Assembly: GCA_019751815.1 (NCBI GenBank)
Contig: JAIEMW010000006.1
Location: 1 to 62,537, forward strand
DNA length: 62,537 bases
Source: Cyanobacteriota bacterium
GTDB lineage: Bacteria; Cyanobacteriota; Vampirovibrionia; Vampirovibrionales; Vampirovibrionaceae
Reading direction: 5' to 3'
In this document: positions 41,648 to 50,625 of the stretch, one piece after another
Layout: each line of letters opens with the position of its first letter
Numbering within the stretch: the stretch's first letter is position 1
Notes under the pieces: generated by a model
The model's database searches: none
Told to the model about the DNA's origin: nothing
What the model saw: only the letters and a program-made list of their open reading frames with translations
Position numbers and translations under genes: made by a program

Positions 41648-44359
41648 ATGTCATTATTGACCAACATTGCCAACTTAATGGCGAAACCCGACCTTTCTCG
41701 GGCGACTACGGCAATGACAAAAATGACCAATGCCTCGCCCACCAATGTACTTCCGACCGTGATTGTTGAAACGGCTGTAACTGGGGGACGCTCTGCCTAT
41801 GGCTGGAAACGAAGTGGCTTCTTAGAATTTCAGGAAAGACTTTGGGAGGAGTCTGTGGCTGCTGCCTTCTGGATCTGGGGCGTCAGCTGGATGGAAAAAC
41901 TTTACGACAAAGTAATTTCTGCCAAGGGGCGGTCTCCTGAAATGAGCCGAATTCAGCCTGAAAAGCTTTCTTGGGCTTGGAATCGACAGAAATCATTAGC
42001 GGCAGAACTCACACCGATGGAGAGATACACACGCGATGCTCTACAGGCGGGTAAAATTATGGGTGGCAACTTCCGTCGGTTATTGTTCAGTGTAGGTTCT
42101 GCTATTTTGGTGGTTGCTTTTGTTATTCCTTGGCTGAACAAAGCCAAAACCAACTGGATTATCTCCAAATTTTATAAAAAAACCGAACCCTCACAGCCCC
42201 CACAGACTTCTTCTCGTGGTCATTCTGCCCCCTCACTCCACAAAACATTTGTTCCTCGCGACCCTGTTCTTCGCACTGCCTTGCCCCCTGTTAGACTGCC
42301 ACAGCGGCAACCGCAAGCAAACGCATTGATTCCTCCCTTTAGGCCTCACACTAATCCTATGCCCCCTGCCCCTTTTCTGCTTCCCACCACCCCAGCACAA
42401 TCCCTAGGTCAATATCCGCCACCCTATTTCAATCAGCCAGGATATTTTCAGAATCCAGCCTACCCCATTCACTACCCTCAACAATTCACTCAAGCCAGGC
42501 CAATACAAAATTATAGACAGGTGTACGGTCCTCAGTTTGGTCTCTCACCGAGATTGGCGGCAACTGTGATGGACCGAGTAGGGCATGCGATTCAAGATAC
42601 AGACTTGGGTCGTTTGTTGGTGATTGATACCGGGATTATTGGCGGTCGTGCCATCTCCTATGGTAAGCGAAGTCCTTATGAAGCCATTGAGGTAGTTGCC
42701 AGAGACGGCATCTCTCTCTATTTGTATTTTCTGGCTCGTCCCCATATGGTTGCCATCGCAAACAAAATCATGAATCCCGCTTTCAATATAGCCAGCCTTT
42801 TGGATCCCAGTGTTTCAGAGGTGCTAAATGCCCGACTGCAAAAAGATTTGGCAAGCCATAGTACAGTACTGACTAAAAACAGTTCCATTACTGTATCTGA
42901 AGTGCAAGCAATAGAAGAAGTACTTTTGGGTAAAGCTACTCCAGCTATACAGCAGTTGGAAGTTCCCTTGGCTGATTCTATGCGCTCAGCTTCCCTGCTG
43001 GGGAATAAAACCAGAGTGGGCTTTCTTCCCTTACTTGAAAAAGAATTACTGGTCTTAGAGCCAGCACAGGCAAAGATGGCTTTGAAGTCGGTTCAAGCCT
43101 ATCTTAAATCAAGGTATCCAGCGGCAACACAGCTTACAGCAGACCAATTGGTGGATATGTTGGAGGCCATGCGGGCCCAGACCCACCAGTTTTCTTCATG
43201 GGTGGGTCAATTAGAGTCTGCCAATGTGGTCACGGCAACCAAACAGGCTTTTCGTCATACCGTTGGGTTGGATGTCTCCCAGTGGGGTTTATTGCTAAAA
43301 AACAGTCAGATCCCCATAGGGGACTTGAAAGCATTAAACGAGCGGTTCCAGAGCGCACGCATTCTGGATCGTTGGGACGGGATTAATGCCATGTACAGAC
43401 GGATACTCAATCTAGCGCCAGCGGCTGGAGCCAACCCACATGCTGCTCAAGTGTTGGAAACGGCAGAAACCATTGCGGCGGCGATTGAAAAGGCGGCCAC
43501 ACATTCCCTACCGTTGGAAGAAGTCTTTAAGACCCCTGTTTTAGAGTGGCTACAGGCCCATCAGGGGGCTGTTATCTCAGTGGATAAAACACTCAAAGCA
43601 TCTATCACCGCCTTAGAAAGATATTTGAAGGGTCAAGGTACCTTAACTAGTAGTCATATGAGACAGTTGGCCGCGTTGCCACAGTCTATGAAGGGTTTAA
43701 AGCCAATGCTTTCAGAGCTTTTGGCGGTAACAAGTCCGGGTAAAACTCTTCCCCAGTCTGTACAGACTGGGGTGTTAAATGCGGCTCAACAGGTTGCTAA
43801 AATCTCTCGGGGGCATATCACTCCTGCATCCTTGCAACTGTTGGAGTTTTATGGAAACTTGATGGGACGAGAACTCCAAAGTACGGGTGGTCGGGTTTTC
43901 TCTCTGGTGGCCGGTGAACGTCCTCAAGAACTACTGTACCGAATTGACGAAATTCTTAAAGGTGGGACACTTCGTGACAGAACGCTTCTAAAGCAGGCGC
44001 TCAAAACGACACTGGCTCTCGGGGATGATGCTCGTGGGGCGGTTAACCCAACCAAGGTTGCAGCCATGCGTGAGGCCATTCAAGATTACGGACAGACGAT
44101 GATTCGATCCTTGAACAAAGCAGTTGAACGGGGGGAGCAAAGAAGTTTATCCACCTTGCTTTCGGCATTCAAGCGGGCCAGCCACACCGGGTTTTTCGTC
44201 ACACAAGTGCTTGGGTTTGGTGCGGCGATGGTGGGCTTGGGGATTATCGTCCCACAGATTCAGAATTTTATTACCCGAAAACTTACTGGACAGAATGTTC
44301 ATCCCGGCTTGGCTGCCATCACAAGCAATCAAGGCTTAACGTTAAAGCACGCTGAATAA
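41648..44359 (+). CDS. Large membrane protein of unknown family with duplicated GGR...KRS module
   Basis: 903 aa, not recognised. A module at residues 36-90 (VIVETAVTGGRSAYGWKRSG) is repeated at 324-378 (LVIDTGIIGGRAISYGKRSP). The first is followed by a TM helix at 144-163 (LLFSVGSAILVVAFVIPWL); a similar TM helix sits near the C-terminus at about 855-880 (FFVTQVLGFGAAMVGLGIIV). Residues 180-300 are Pro/Gln/Tyr-rich and disordered. Residues 385-840 are a long, mostly helical, soluble region (LLEKELLVLEPAQAKMALKS, TLKASITALERYLKGQ). It looks like two diverged copies of one membrane unit, the second split by about 450 residues. No enzyme motif. Confidence 0.7.
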   Translation: MSLLTNIANLMAKPDLSRATTAMTKMTNASPTNVLPTVIVETAVTGGRSAYGWKRSGFLEFQERLWEESVAAAFWIWGVSWMEKLYDKVISAKGRSPEMSRIQPEKLSWAWNRQKSLAAELTPMERYTRDALQAGKIMGGNFRRLLFSVGSAILVVAFVIPWLNKAKTNWIISKFYKKTEPSQPPQTSSRGHSAPSLHKTFVPRDPVLRTALPPVRLPQRQPQANALIPPFRPHTNPMPPAPFLLPTTPAQSLGQYPPPYFNQPGYFQNPAYPIHYPQQFTQARPIQNYRQVYGPQFGLSPRLAATVMDRVGHAIQDTDLGRLLVIDTGIIGGRAISYGKRSPYEAIEVVARDGISLYLYFLARPHMVAIANKIMNPAFNIASLLDPSVSEVLNARLQKDLASHSTVLTKNSSITVSEVQAIEEVLLGKATPAIQQLEVPLADSMRSASLLGNKTRVGFLPLLEKELLVLEPAQAKMALKSVQAYLKSRYPAATQLTADQLVDMLEAMRAQTHQFSSWVGQLESANVVTATKQAFRHTVGLDVSQWGLLLKNSQIPIGDLKALNERFQSARILDRWDGINAMYRRILNLAPAAGANPHAAQVLETAETIAAAIEKAATHSLPLEEVFKTPVLEWLQAHQGAVISVDKTLKASITALERYLKGQGTLTSSHMRQLAALPQSMKGLKPMLSELLAVTSPGKTLPQSVQTGVLNAAQQVAKISRGHITPASLQLLEFYGNLMGRELQSTGGRVFSLVAGERPQELLYRIDEILKGGTLRDRTLLKQALKTTLALGDDARGAVNPTKVAAMREAIQDYGQTMIRSLNKAVERGEQRSLSTLLSAFKRASHTGFFVTQVLGFGAAMVGLGIIVPQIQNFITRKLTGQNVHPGLAAITSNQGLTLKHAE

Positions 44360-44361
44360 AC

Positions 44362-44520
44362 TTAACCCAGACTGCTGGATGTTTCACTGATGGTGTGAAT
44401 CCCAGATGAGGATTTGCCAATGAGTTCCTGGATACAGTGTGTCGCCCAGCCACTGATGGTGGCTGCTGCGGTAACTGCCAATAAGGCAATCAGTAAGTAT
44501 TGATGACCCTGTTTTCTCAT
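44362..44520 (-). CDS. Tiny pilin-like single-TM protein
   Basis: 52 aa: MRKQGHQYLLIALLAVTAAA, then a polar tail with one Cys and many Ser/Thr ending SETSSSLG. A short basic head with Gly, a Tyr-Leu-Leu start and one hydrophobic helix recall Flp-type pilins, whose prepilin motif is GxxxxEY; the Glu at that place is missing. AAGG lies 11 bp upstream of the ATG. Its stop abuts the stop of the 903-residue protein. It may equally be a small membrane peptide of another type. Confidence 0.45.
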   Translation of the reverse strand: MRKQGHQYLLIALLAVTAAATISGWATHCIQELIGKSSSGIHTISETSSSLG

Positions 44521-44688
44521 CTGGATCTTAACCTTCCCCAATGGGGTGTGAACACTATCTCCATAGAGAATAAAAACAATTTAAGCCAAAAAATTGCGCG
44601 CTTTGACGGTAGTGATACCGTTATTGGGACTGTTTATTACAAATTTTAATAAAAACAAACGATTTCAGCGTTTACGCAGATTCAAGCA

Positions 44689-44718
44689 TTGATTTTCTGA
44701 ATCAAGTACGTTTATACT
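44689..44718 (+). promoter_or_regulatory. Sigma-70-type promoter of the HxlR regulator gene
   Basis: TTGATT at 44689-44694, 18-bp spacer, TATACT at 44713-44718, about 95 bp before the ATG at 44812. A GATTCA/TGAATC inverted repeat overlaps the -35 element and could be an autoregulatory site. Confidence 0.6.
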
Positions 44719-44811
44719 GAGCAGAGTAATACTTCTATTTTGAAAGCAGCTTTATCATTTAGATTCTGTTTTTGTCTATTGATTTCGACTGAAGAAAAGG
44801 ACTCTGGTGTG

Positions 44812-45207
44812 ATGCAGGACTTAAACGCCACAGACGTACAGGCCAACACGACACAAGAATTGACACGTGCCCTGATTCGCCAAGTGCAATCCACTGAATC
44901 TCCGATTGAAAGAGCCATGGAGATTGTTGGAGATAAGTATTCAGTGCAAATTATTGATATTTTGACCCAGTTTGAACCCAAGCGTTTTGTTGAACTGGAA
45001 GATCAAATCACAGGAATTTCTCCCCGAACATTGTCAGCAAGGCTAAAGCATCTTGAACGTTTTGGACTCATCAGCCGCCTGCAATTTGCCACCATTCCGC
45101 CTCGGGTTGAGTACCGGCTGACTGATCAGGGCCGGGCATTGTCCAGTATGTTGAAAGAGTTGAAAGCCTGGGCAAATCAGTATTTCCCCCATACCCCTGT
45201 ACAGTGA
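44812..45207 (+). CDS. HxlR-type winged-helix transcriptional regulator
   Basis: 131 aa from the ATG at 44812 (AAGGA 10 bp upstream); the frame is open from 44740 but that part looks like leader. The HxlR winged helix occupies residues about 38-128: GDKYSVQIIDILTQF, KRFVELEDQITGISPRTLSA, RLKHLERFGLISR and PPRVEYRLTDQGRALSSML. Such dimeric regulators often sense aldehydes, quinones or redox state. It stands directly upstream of the glycogen synthase gene; whether it controls that gene is not shown. Confidence 0.88.
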   Translation: MQDLNATDVQANTTQELTRALIRQVQSTESPIERAMEIVGDKYSVQIIDILTQFEPKRFVELEDQITGISPRTLSARLKHLERFGLISRLQFATIPPRVEYRLTDQGRALSSMLKELKAWANQYFPHTPVQ

Positions 45208-45397
45208 AATAGGGACAATTTGCAACAAACTTTTTGAAACTAGCAATTTTTTTGCTTCAGGGTTGTTAGATAGGGTGTGTTCGAAATAAGACGCAGTTTA
45301 TCCTGTGTTTCTATGTGATGCGACCTTTGTGGTATCGTGTGCAATCACCTCTATATTGTTCGTTAGCGTTGTGACCATCAGGGATGTTGTTTGTCTC

Positions 45398-47293
45398 GTG
45401 AAGACTGAATACCCACTACTTTCTCAACCTTTTGCGCAGAATTTGGCGGCCAAATCCACGAGGGCTTTCGCAAAACCGAATCAGGGTGCTCAAGTCCTTC
45501 ATTTTTCCGGACACGAAGTCCAAAAGGCTGGTAAAAATGGTCTTTGGATAACAGTTGAAAGAGTACCCGCCAGAGTGGGTGGTCTAGGGGAAGTGTCTAA
45601 AACTATTCCTGAGGCGCTTAATAAGCATTTGGGTAAAGATGTTCGCGTGTTGGTGCCCATGTTAAAGCCGATGAAAGATGAAGGCGGCTTTGTGGATACT
45701 GGAATTGTCAAGAAGTTAAAAGATGCTAACGGCCGTGAAGAGACCTTCAAGCTTTTTGAAAAGTACGAAGAAGCCTCTAAAACTTGGGTCTATGCCATCG
45801 ATAACCCTAAATTTAACCAGCATGCCAACCTGTACTTCTCGAAAGATAGTCCTGTGGTGGGTTACGGTGAAGATGCGATGTTTCGTGCCATCATGCTCTT
45901 TAACCGGGCCGCTGCTGCCTTTACTCCAGAGATTGGAGAGCGCTTTGGCAGTCCTGTCGATTTTGTGATGGTGCATGATTGGTTAACATCTCCCTTTTTA
46001 TCGCAGCTACCGGAGGATTTTCAGCCGAGTAAGATTTTCATGCTGCACAATACGTACAATGAACCGCGACCCGTTGGAGTAGCCCGTCAGAATAGGCTAA
46101 AACTCCCTGAGTATACTAGAAAGACTTATTCACCTTTACTGATTGGCCACCGTGAAGCGGATGTGATTATTGCCAATGGGAATTACGCCCGAACCATCGC
46201 TTTGACTGATTATGCCAGAACCTCTGATTATGCGGCTGCCCTGCGCGGTAAAATTCGTAAAAACAGAGTGGTGGATATGCACCACGGTTTGGCTGCAGAT
46301 TTTAACCCACAGTCTTGCCCTGCCCTGAAAGATCACGGCTTTACGGAGCTGCGAGATCCTGCAGAGCCGGGAGAAATTTCTCGCTTCAAGCAGCAGAATA
46401 AGGCAGCCCTTCAAAAACTACTGGGCTTAAATGTTGATTCAGAAGCGGTTATTTTTACCTGGGCTGCCCGTTTTGAGCCTTACCAAAAAGGCTTTTATAT
46501 GCTGATGTATGAGATGGAAGATTTCCTAAGACGTCACCCTAAGGTTCAACTGGTGGTGGCCGGCGAAAATAAAAGCGATCCTCAGGTCAATGCTTTTGTC
46601 GAAAACATGAATAAAATCCCAGAGTTTAAAGGTCGTTTATATCTGCCAAATCAGTTTGTGAGCCGCGAAGCGGTGATCAGAATGAATGCGGGAAGTGATT
46701 TTACCGTTCTACCCTCCCTTTACGAACCCTACGGTCTAACACAGCTTGAAGCCAAGATGCTGGGGTCTATTCCGGTTGTGCACGGGGTAGATGGACTTCG
46801 TTCCACAGTTTCTGATCCCTTATTAAACGGGATTGATGTCGCTGGTGATAAAACAGGCCCTACAGAAAAAGTCTGGGAATACGGGCAAACAGGTATACTG
46901 ATGCAACCTTTATCAGTGATGAAGTACTTTAAGGCTTTGGACTGGCTGAAAGCCGTCCTGAATACCCAAATGCTTCGCGGGAAACCTCAAACCCCTGCCG
47001 AGAAATCGGCTAAGACCAAAGCCAGGCATAAACACCAGAAAACGTTGGACGAGGCCCAAGCCAAATTTAAAGATGCCATTGAACGGGCCCTCGTTTTGGC
47101 TCAAAGCCCGGAGAAAAAACTACAGACGATCCAGAACGGGATGCGTTATGTGAAAGAAGCCCACCCATGGCCCACCATTGTGGCACGCTACGACCAAGCA
47201 ATTGATATGGCGATGGCGGTCCGAGACGAACGTCTGAAAACGCAAAAGAAGCAAGCTCGTTTCAGTGGTCAATCCTGGACTCGGCTTGCCTAA
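45398..47293 (+). CDS. glgA: Glycogen/starch synthase (GT5)
   Basis: Retaining glucosyltransferase that extends alpha-1,4-glucan from ADP- or UDP-glucose. The N-terminal Rossmann half shows ITVERVPARVGGLGEVSKTI (KxGGL-type loop, with Arg for Lys) and VMVHDWLTS. The C-terminal half shows TWAARFEPYQKGFYML (the usual R/K nucleotide-binding pair) and LPSLYEPYGLTQLEAKMLGS with the catalytic-region Glu. The end is a charged helical tail. The frame extends to 45305, but that N-terminus is hydrophobic and unlike the family; I use the GTG at 45398 (631 aa), without strong support. Four-base stop overlap with the next gene. Confidence 0.85.
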   Translation: MKTEYPLLSQPFAQNLAAKSTRAFAKPNQGAQVLHFSGHEVQKAGKNGLWITVERVPARVGGLGEVSKTIPEALNKHLGKDVRVLVPMLKPMKDEGGFVDTGIVKKLKDANGREETFKLFEKYEEASKTWVYAIDNPKFNQHANLYFSKDSPVVGYGEDAMFRAIMLFNRAAAAFTPEIGERFGSPVDFVMVHDWLTSPFLSQLPEDFQPSKIFMLHNTYNEPRPVGVARQNRLKLPEYTRKTYSPLLIGHREADVIIANGNYARTIALTDYARTSDYAAALRGKIRKNRVVDMHHGLAADFNPQSCPALKDHGFTELRDPAEPGEISRFKQQNKAALQKLLGLNVDSEAVIFTWAARFEPYQKGFYMLMYEMEDFLRRHPKVQLVVAGENKSDPQVNAFVENMNKIPEFKGRLYLPNQFVSREAVIRMNAGSDFTVLPSLYEPYGLTQLEAKMLGSIPVVHGVDGLRSTVSDPLLNGIDVAGDKTGPTEKVWEYGQTGILMQPLSVMKYFKALDWLKAVLNTQMLRGKPQTPAEKSAKTKARHKHQKTLDEAQAKFKDAIERALVLAQSPEKKLQTIQNGMRYVKEAHPWPTIVARYDQAIDMAMAVRDERLKTQKKQARFSGQSWTRLA

Positions 47294-47925
47294 AAAATTC
47301 GGTCGTTTTTAATGTGGTATTCCCGAATTTTGCCGTCCGGGCCCAGTAGTTTGAAGGTGTAATCCTGTAGGTTCTCCACCTCATCAAAACGGAAATAATA
47401 GGCATTAACGGCTTCGTAGGGTTTCACCGAGGCGTTCTCATTTAAGGCAGCCTTGGCCTGCAAGAGTTGTTTGCTGGGCTTTAGCAAAAAAGTCTTCCCT
47501 CGGCCAAACCCTTCTATCCAGGCTTGGTACTGAGTCGCAAAATCCTCTGTTTCTCCAAACAAGCTAACAGCAAACTTCACGTTGATCGGGTTTCTTGGGT
47601 CGGTAAATTGATGAATAAAAGAATAATATCGTTTGTGAAGCTTTTTGAGGTCTTCTGGACTGGGTTCTTGAGGCATCCCGCTTTTAAACCCCTTGCTGGC
47701 AATCAGCATAAAGGGAGTATAGATATTGAGCAGGGTTCCGTCTTCGGCCTCTAGCCAGTTGCCCCCGAGAAAATTTGCATAGCCTGTTCCTTGTCGCTCA
47801 ATACCGTATTTGAGCGCGAGATCGATACTTTGGGTATCAATACGGACCAATGCCTCTGCTGTGCTAGCCCGTAAAACAAGGGTTAGTACTATACAAGAGC
47901 GAAGTAATTTCAAGAAATAGGGCAT
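47290..47925 (-). CDS. Exported protein of unknown function
   Basis: 211 aa with a signal peptide (LRSCIVLTLVLRASTAEA, cleavage near residue 25). The mature part is a compact alpha/beta chain (ALKYGIERQGTGYANFLGGN, LHKRYYSFIHQFTDPRNPIN, VKFAVSLFGETEDFATQYQA, YEAVNAYYFRFDEVENLQDY) without catalytic motifs that I know. Likely periplasmic or surface. It is convergent with glgA and divergent from deoB. Family not recognised. Confidence 0.65.
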   Translation of the reverse strand: MPYFLKLLRSCIVLTLVLRASTAEALVRIDTQSIDLALKYGIERQGTGYANFLGGNWLEAEDGTLLNIYTPFMLIASKGFKSGMPQEPSPEDLKKLHKRYYSFIHQFTDPRNPINVKFAVSLFGETEDFATQYQAWIEGFGRGKTFLLKPSKQLLQAKAALNENASVKPYEAVNAYYFRFDEVENLQDYTFKLLGPDGKIREYHIKNDRIF

Positions 47926-48043
47926 TAGAAGGAACGCTTTAACTATTTTGGCTTTTTTATCTCGGCTTCTTTGGCATGGTCTTCATTTAGAGGGTATTTT
48001 ACAGTATAAATACAGCATAAGGCTTTAAACGAAAGGCGAAGTC

Positions 48044-49312
48044 ATGAGTTTAACAGAACGTCGCGTCTTTGTGGTTGTGATTGATGCACTGGGTGTGGGT
48101 GCTTTACCGGATGCTGCAGATTATTCAGACCGTCCAACCGATAACACGATGGCCAATATTGACCGAGTGGCCACTTCTTTAAAACTTCCCACGCTTGAAC
48201 GGCTGGGGTTGGGGAATATCATCCCCCTTTCCAAGGTTGAGGCCAATCCCAATGCAATAGGCTCTTGGGGCAAAATGGCTGAACATTCTCAAGGCAAAGA
48301 TACCACGACAGGACACTGGGAGATGGCGGGTATTTATCTGGAAACGCCTTTTCCTACCTACCCAAAGGGGTTTCCACCAGAGATTATTAATGCCTTTATT
48401 GAAAAAACCGGTTGCCAGCAAATTCTGGGGAATATTCCAGCTTCAGGGACTGAAATTATTGAGAGTCTTGGCCCCAAGCAAATAGAAACAGGGTATCCCA
48501 TTGTCTATACCAGCGCAGACAGTGTCTTTCAGATTGCTGCTCATGTGGACGTGGTTTCGCTGGAAACCCTGTACCATTGGTGTGAGGTTGCTCGCGAAAT
48601 TCTGCGAGGAGAACATCAGGTATCCCGCGTGATTGCCAGACCCTATCAAGGAAGACCAGGGGCTTTTGATCGAATTGGTGGAGACCGTCGTGATTATGCG
48701 GTAACCCCTCCCCTGACTAACACTTTGCAGCGTGTGACTGAATCGGGCGGGCTTAGCATTGCGGTGGGAAAAATTGAGGATATTTTCTGTGGTGTGGGTG
48801 TCACCCATTCTATTCATACCCGTGGTAATACGCACGGTCTGGCTGTCACAGAAGCCTTGCTGACTCGAAAACAAGACTTGGATGCCTTGTCCTTGATGCA
48901 ATCACCTCCCAGTGGTTATCAACACTCGGACCGGCAGTTCATATTTGTGAATCTGGTGGATACAGATATGAAGTTTGGCCACCGCAGAGATGTGGAAGGT
49001 TATGCTCGCGCTCTTGAAGAGGTTGATGAAAGTTTGTCGCGTTTTATTGCCAACATGACCGATGCTGACCTGTTGATGATTACTGGGGATCATGGCTGCG
49101 ATCCGACTGCTCCAGGGAGCGACCATACCCGAGAGTACGTGCCAATTATTTTATACTCGCCCGCTTATCAGGGAAAAAACTTAGAAATTCGTCAGTCATT
49201 TGCTGATATCGGCCAAACGACGCTAGACTGGCTTGGTTTCTCAGGCGATGGGATGCCAGGGATTTCTATGCTGAAAGGGTTGTCCTCTCGGTCCTTATCA
49301 AACGCAATTTAG
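48044..49312 (+). CDS. deoB: Phosphopentomutase
   Basis: Interconverts ribose- or deoxyribose-1-phosphate and the 5-phosphate, linking nucleoside breakdown to the pentose pathway. Alkaline-phosphatase-superfamily metal sites are all visible: VVIDALGVGALPDAADY, GKDTTTGHWEMAG with the phosphorylated Thr, VDTDMKFGHRRD and LMITGDHGCDPTAPGSDHTR. Length 422 aa is slightly above the usual 390-410. The ATG is preceded by AAAGG. A TATAAA box at about 48007 is a possible -10. TIGR02757 gene follows after 30 bp. Confidence 0.96.
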   Translation: MSLTERRVFVVVIDALGVGALPDAADYSDRPTDNTMANIDRVATSLKLPTLERLGLGNIIPLSKVEANPNAIGSWGKMAEHSQGKDTTTGHWEMAGIYLETPFPTYPKGFPPEIINAFIEKTGCQQILGNIPASGTEIIESLGPKQIETGYPIVYTSADSVFQIAAHVDVVSLETLYHWCEVAREILRGEHQVSRVIARPYQGRPGAFDRIGGDRRDYAVTPPLTNTLQRVTESGGLSIAVGKIEDIFCGVGVTHSIHTRGNTHGLAVTEALLTRKQDLDALSLMQSPPSGYQHSDRQFIFVNLVDTDMKFGHRRDVEGYARALEEVDESLSRFIANMTDADLLMITGDHGCDPTAPGSDHTREYVPIILYSPAYQGKNLEIRQSFADIGQTTLDWLGFSGDGMPGISMLKGLSSRSLSNAI

Positions 49313-49342
49313 GCGCAATTTAGGTCAAAATATAATAGCGAG

Positions 49343-50275
49343 ATGTCCCTGCCAAAAGCTTTGCCACCGAAATCTCCTCGGAGTTCAAATGCCCGTAAGA
49401 CACGTGCAAAGATGGATATTGGGGTATTGCTTGAGAAATGGGCCGCTAAAACCCGGCGGGCAGACTTCATACCAGATGATCCACTGTCTTTCCCGCATCG
49501 GTTTTCAGATGATCAGGTAGCCTGTGAAGTTGCCGCCGTGTTTGCTGCTTTCTTCGCTTATGGCGCTAGGCCGCAAATACGCCATTGCCTGGATGGCTTA
49601 CTGATGAAAAGGATGGGAGGGGATCCCAAGGGGTTTATTCTACAAGGGGATGATGCTGCCGATAAGGTTGCCATGGCAGGGTTTGTTTACCGTTTTAATC
49701 GTTCTGGGGATGTGGAATTTATACTGAAGCGGCTTCGGTGGATATTTCAGCGGTATGGAACACTCGAAAATTTAATGAAGGAGAGTATTTACTGCATACT
49801 GGGTTCTGGAAACTTACTTGATTCATCATTTATGACGGAGAGTAAAATTTATCAGGCAATCTTGACAGAATTTATCAGCCGTTTTCTCAAAGAGGGATTG
49901 CCTCCTAGTCAATGGTATCAGGTGGAAAAGCGTAGTATGCTGTTTCTGATCCCACGCCCTAATAAAGGTGGGGCTTGTAAAAGGTTGAATTTATTACTTA
50001 GGTGGCTTGTTCGCACAGATAGCGATTTGGCGGATCCTGTCGATCTGGGTCTTTGGGCTCAAACGATAGCTCCATGTCATTTACGAATGCCGCTGGACTT
50101 TCATGTTTCTGCCGTAGCCCGGGAATTGGGGTTGATCCAGCGGGCCAGTGATGACTGGAAAGCGGTTGAGGAACTAACCAATGCTTTGAAAGAATGGGAT
50201 GCCGTGGATCCGGTGCGTTTTGATTTTGCGCTTTTTGGACTAGGGTTGTCCTCCAAATTGGTGGATAATGACTAA
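49343..50275 (+). CDS. TIGR02757 family protein
   Basis: 310 aa, soluble. It fits the uncharacterised TIGR02757/DUF2400 family by DPLSFPHRFSDDQVACEVAA, AAFFAYGARPQIRHCLDGLL, the central YRFN segment, and CKRLNLLLRWLVRTDSD near the end. The closing HVSAVARELGLIQRASDDWK recalls the helix-hairpin-helix end of DNA-glycosylase-like folds. The first 25 residues are basic. Biochemical role is unknown; relatives are often found next to varied housekeeping genes. Probably in one transcript with deoB. Confidence 0.8.
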   Translation: MSLPKALPPKSPRSSNARKTRAKMDIGVLLEKWAAKTRRADFIPDDPLSFPHRFSDDQVACEVAAVFAAFFAYGARPQIRHCLDGLLMKRMGGDPKGFILQGDDAADKVAMAGFVYRFNRSGDVEFILKRLRWIFQRYGTLENLMKESIYCILGSGNLLDSSFMTESKIYQAILTEFISRFLKEGLPPSQWYQVEKRSMLFLIPRPNKGGACKRLNLLLRWLVRTDSDLADPVDLGLWAQTIAPCHLRMPLDFHVSAVARELGLIQRASDDWKAVEELTNALKEWDAVDPVRFDFALFGLGLSSKLVDND

Positions 50276-50378
50276 ACTGGGGCTGGTGGACGGGCTCTAC
50301 TTTGGGTATAATGCGCTGAGATAGAGGCAGTATTTTTGTATCTCTATATTTTGCCTGTTAACGGAGCGTTGAGACATA

Positions 50379-50567
50379 ATGACCAAAGATGAATTGCAAG
50401 CCTTGTTGGGTGATGATGACCTTTTAAAAACCCTGGATGTGAAAACCCTGGTCCTGGATATTGTTCGGGATATGCCCACAGAAGACTTGGTGAATATTTT
50501 CTGGAATCGTCTACCCGAACTATCTGCAGACTACGTTCGAGACTACCTGTTTATGAAACGGGTGTAA
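50379..50567 (+). CDS. Small acidic protein, unknown
   Basis: 62 aa: MTKDELQALLGDDDLLKTLD at the start, then VKTLVLDIVRDMPTEDLVNI and a basic end (DYLFMKRV). All helical, cytosolic, strongly acidic in the first half. GGAG lies about 16 bp before the ATG. No known domain. It sits between the TIGR02757 gene and a large exported protein. Confidence 0.6.
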   Translation: MTKDELQALLGDDDLLKTLDVKTLVLDIVRDMPTEDLVNIFWNRLPELSADYVRDYLFMKRV

Positions 50568-50625
50568 TCACGAATTGAGTGCATTTAAATCAAAATTTAA
50601 AAATTAAATAAAAGGAATTAATACT

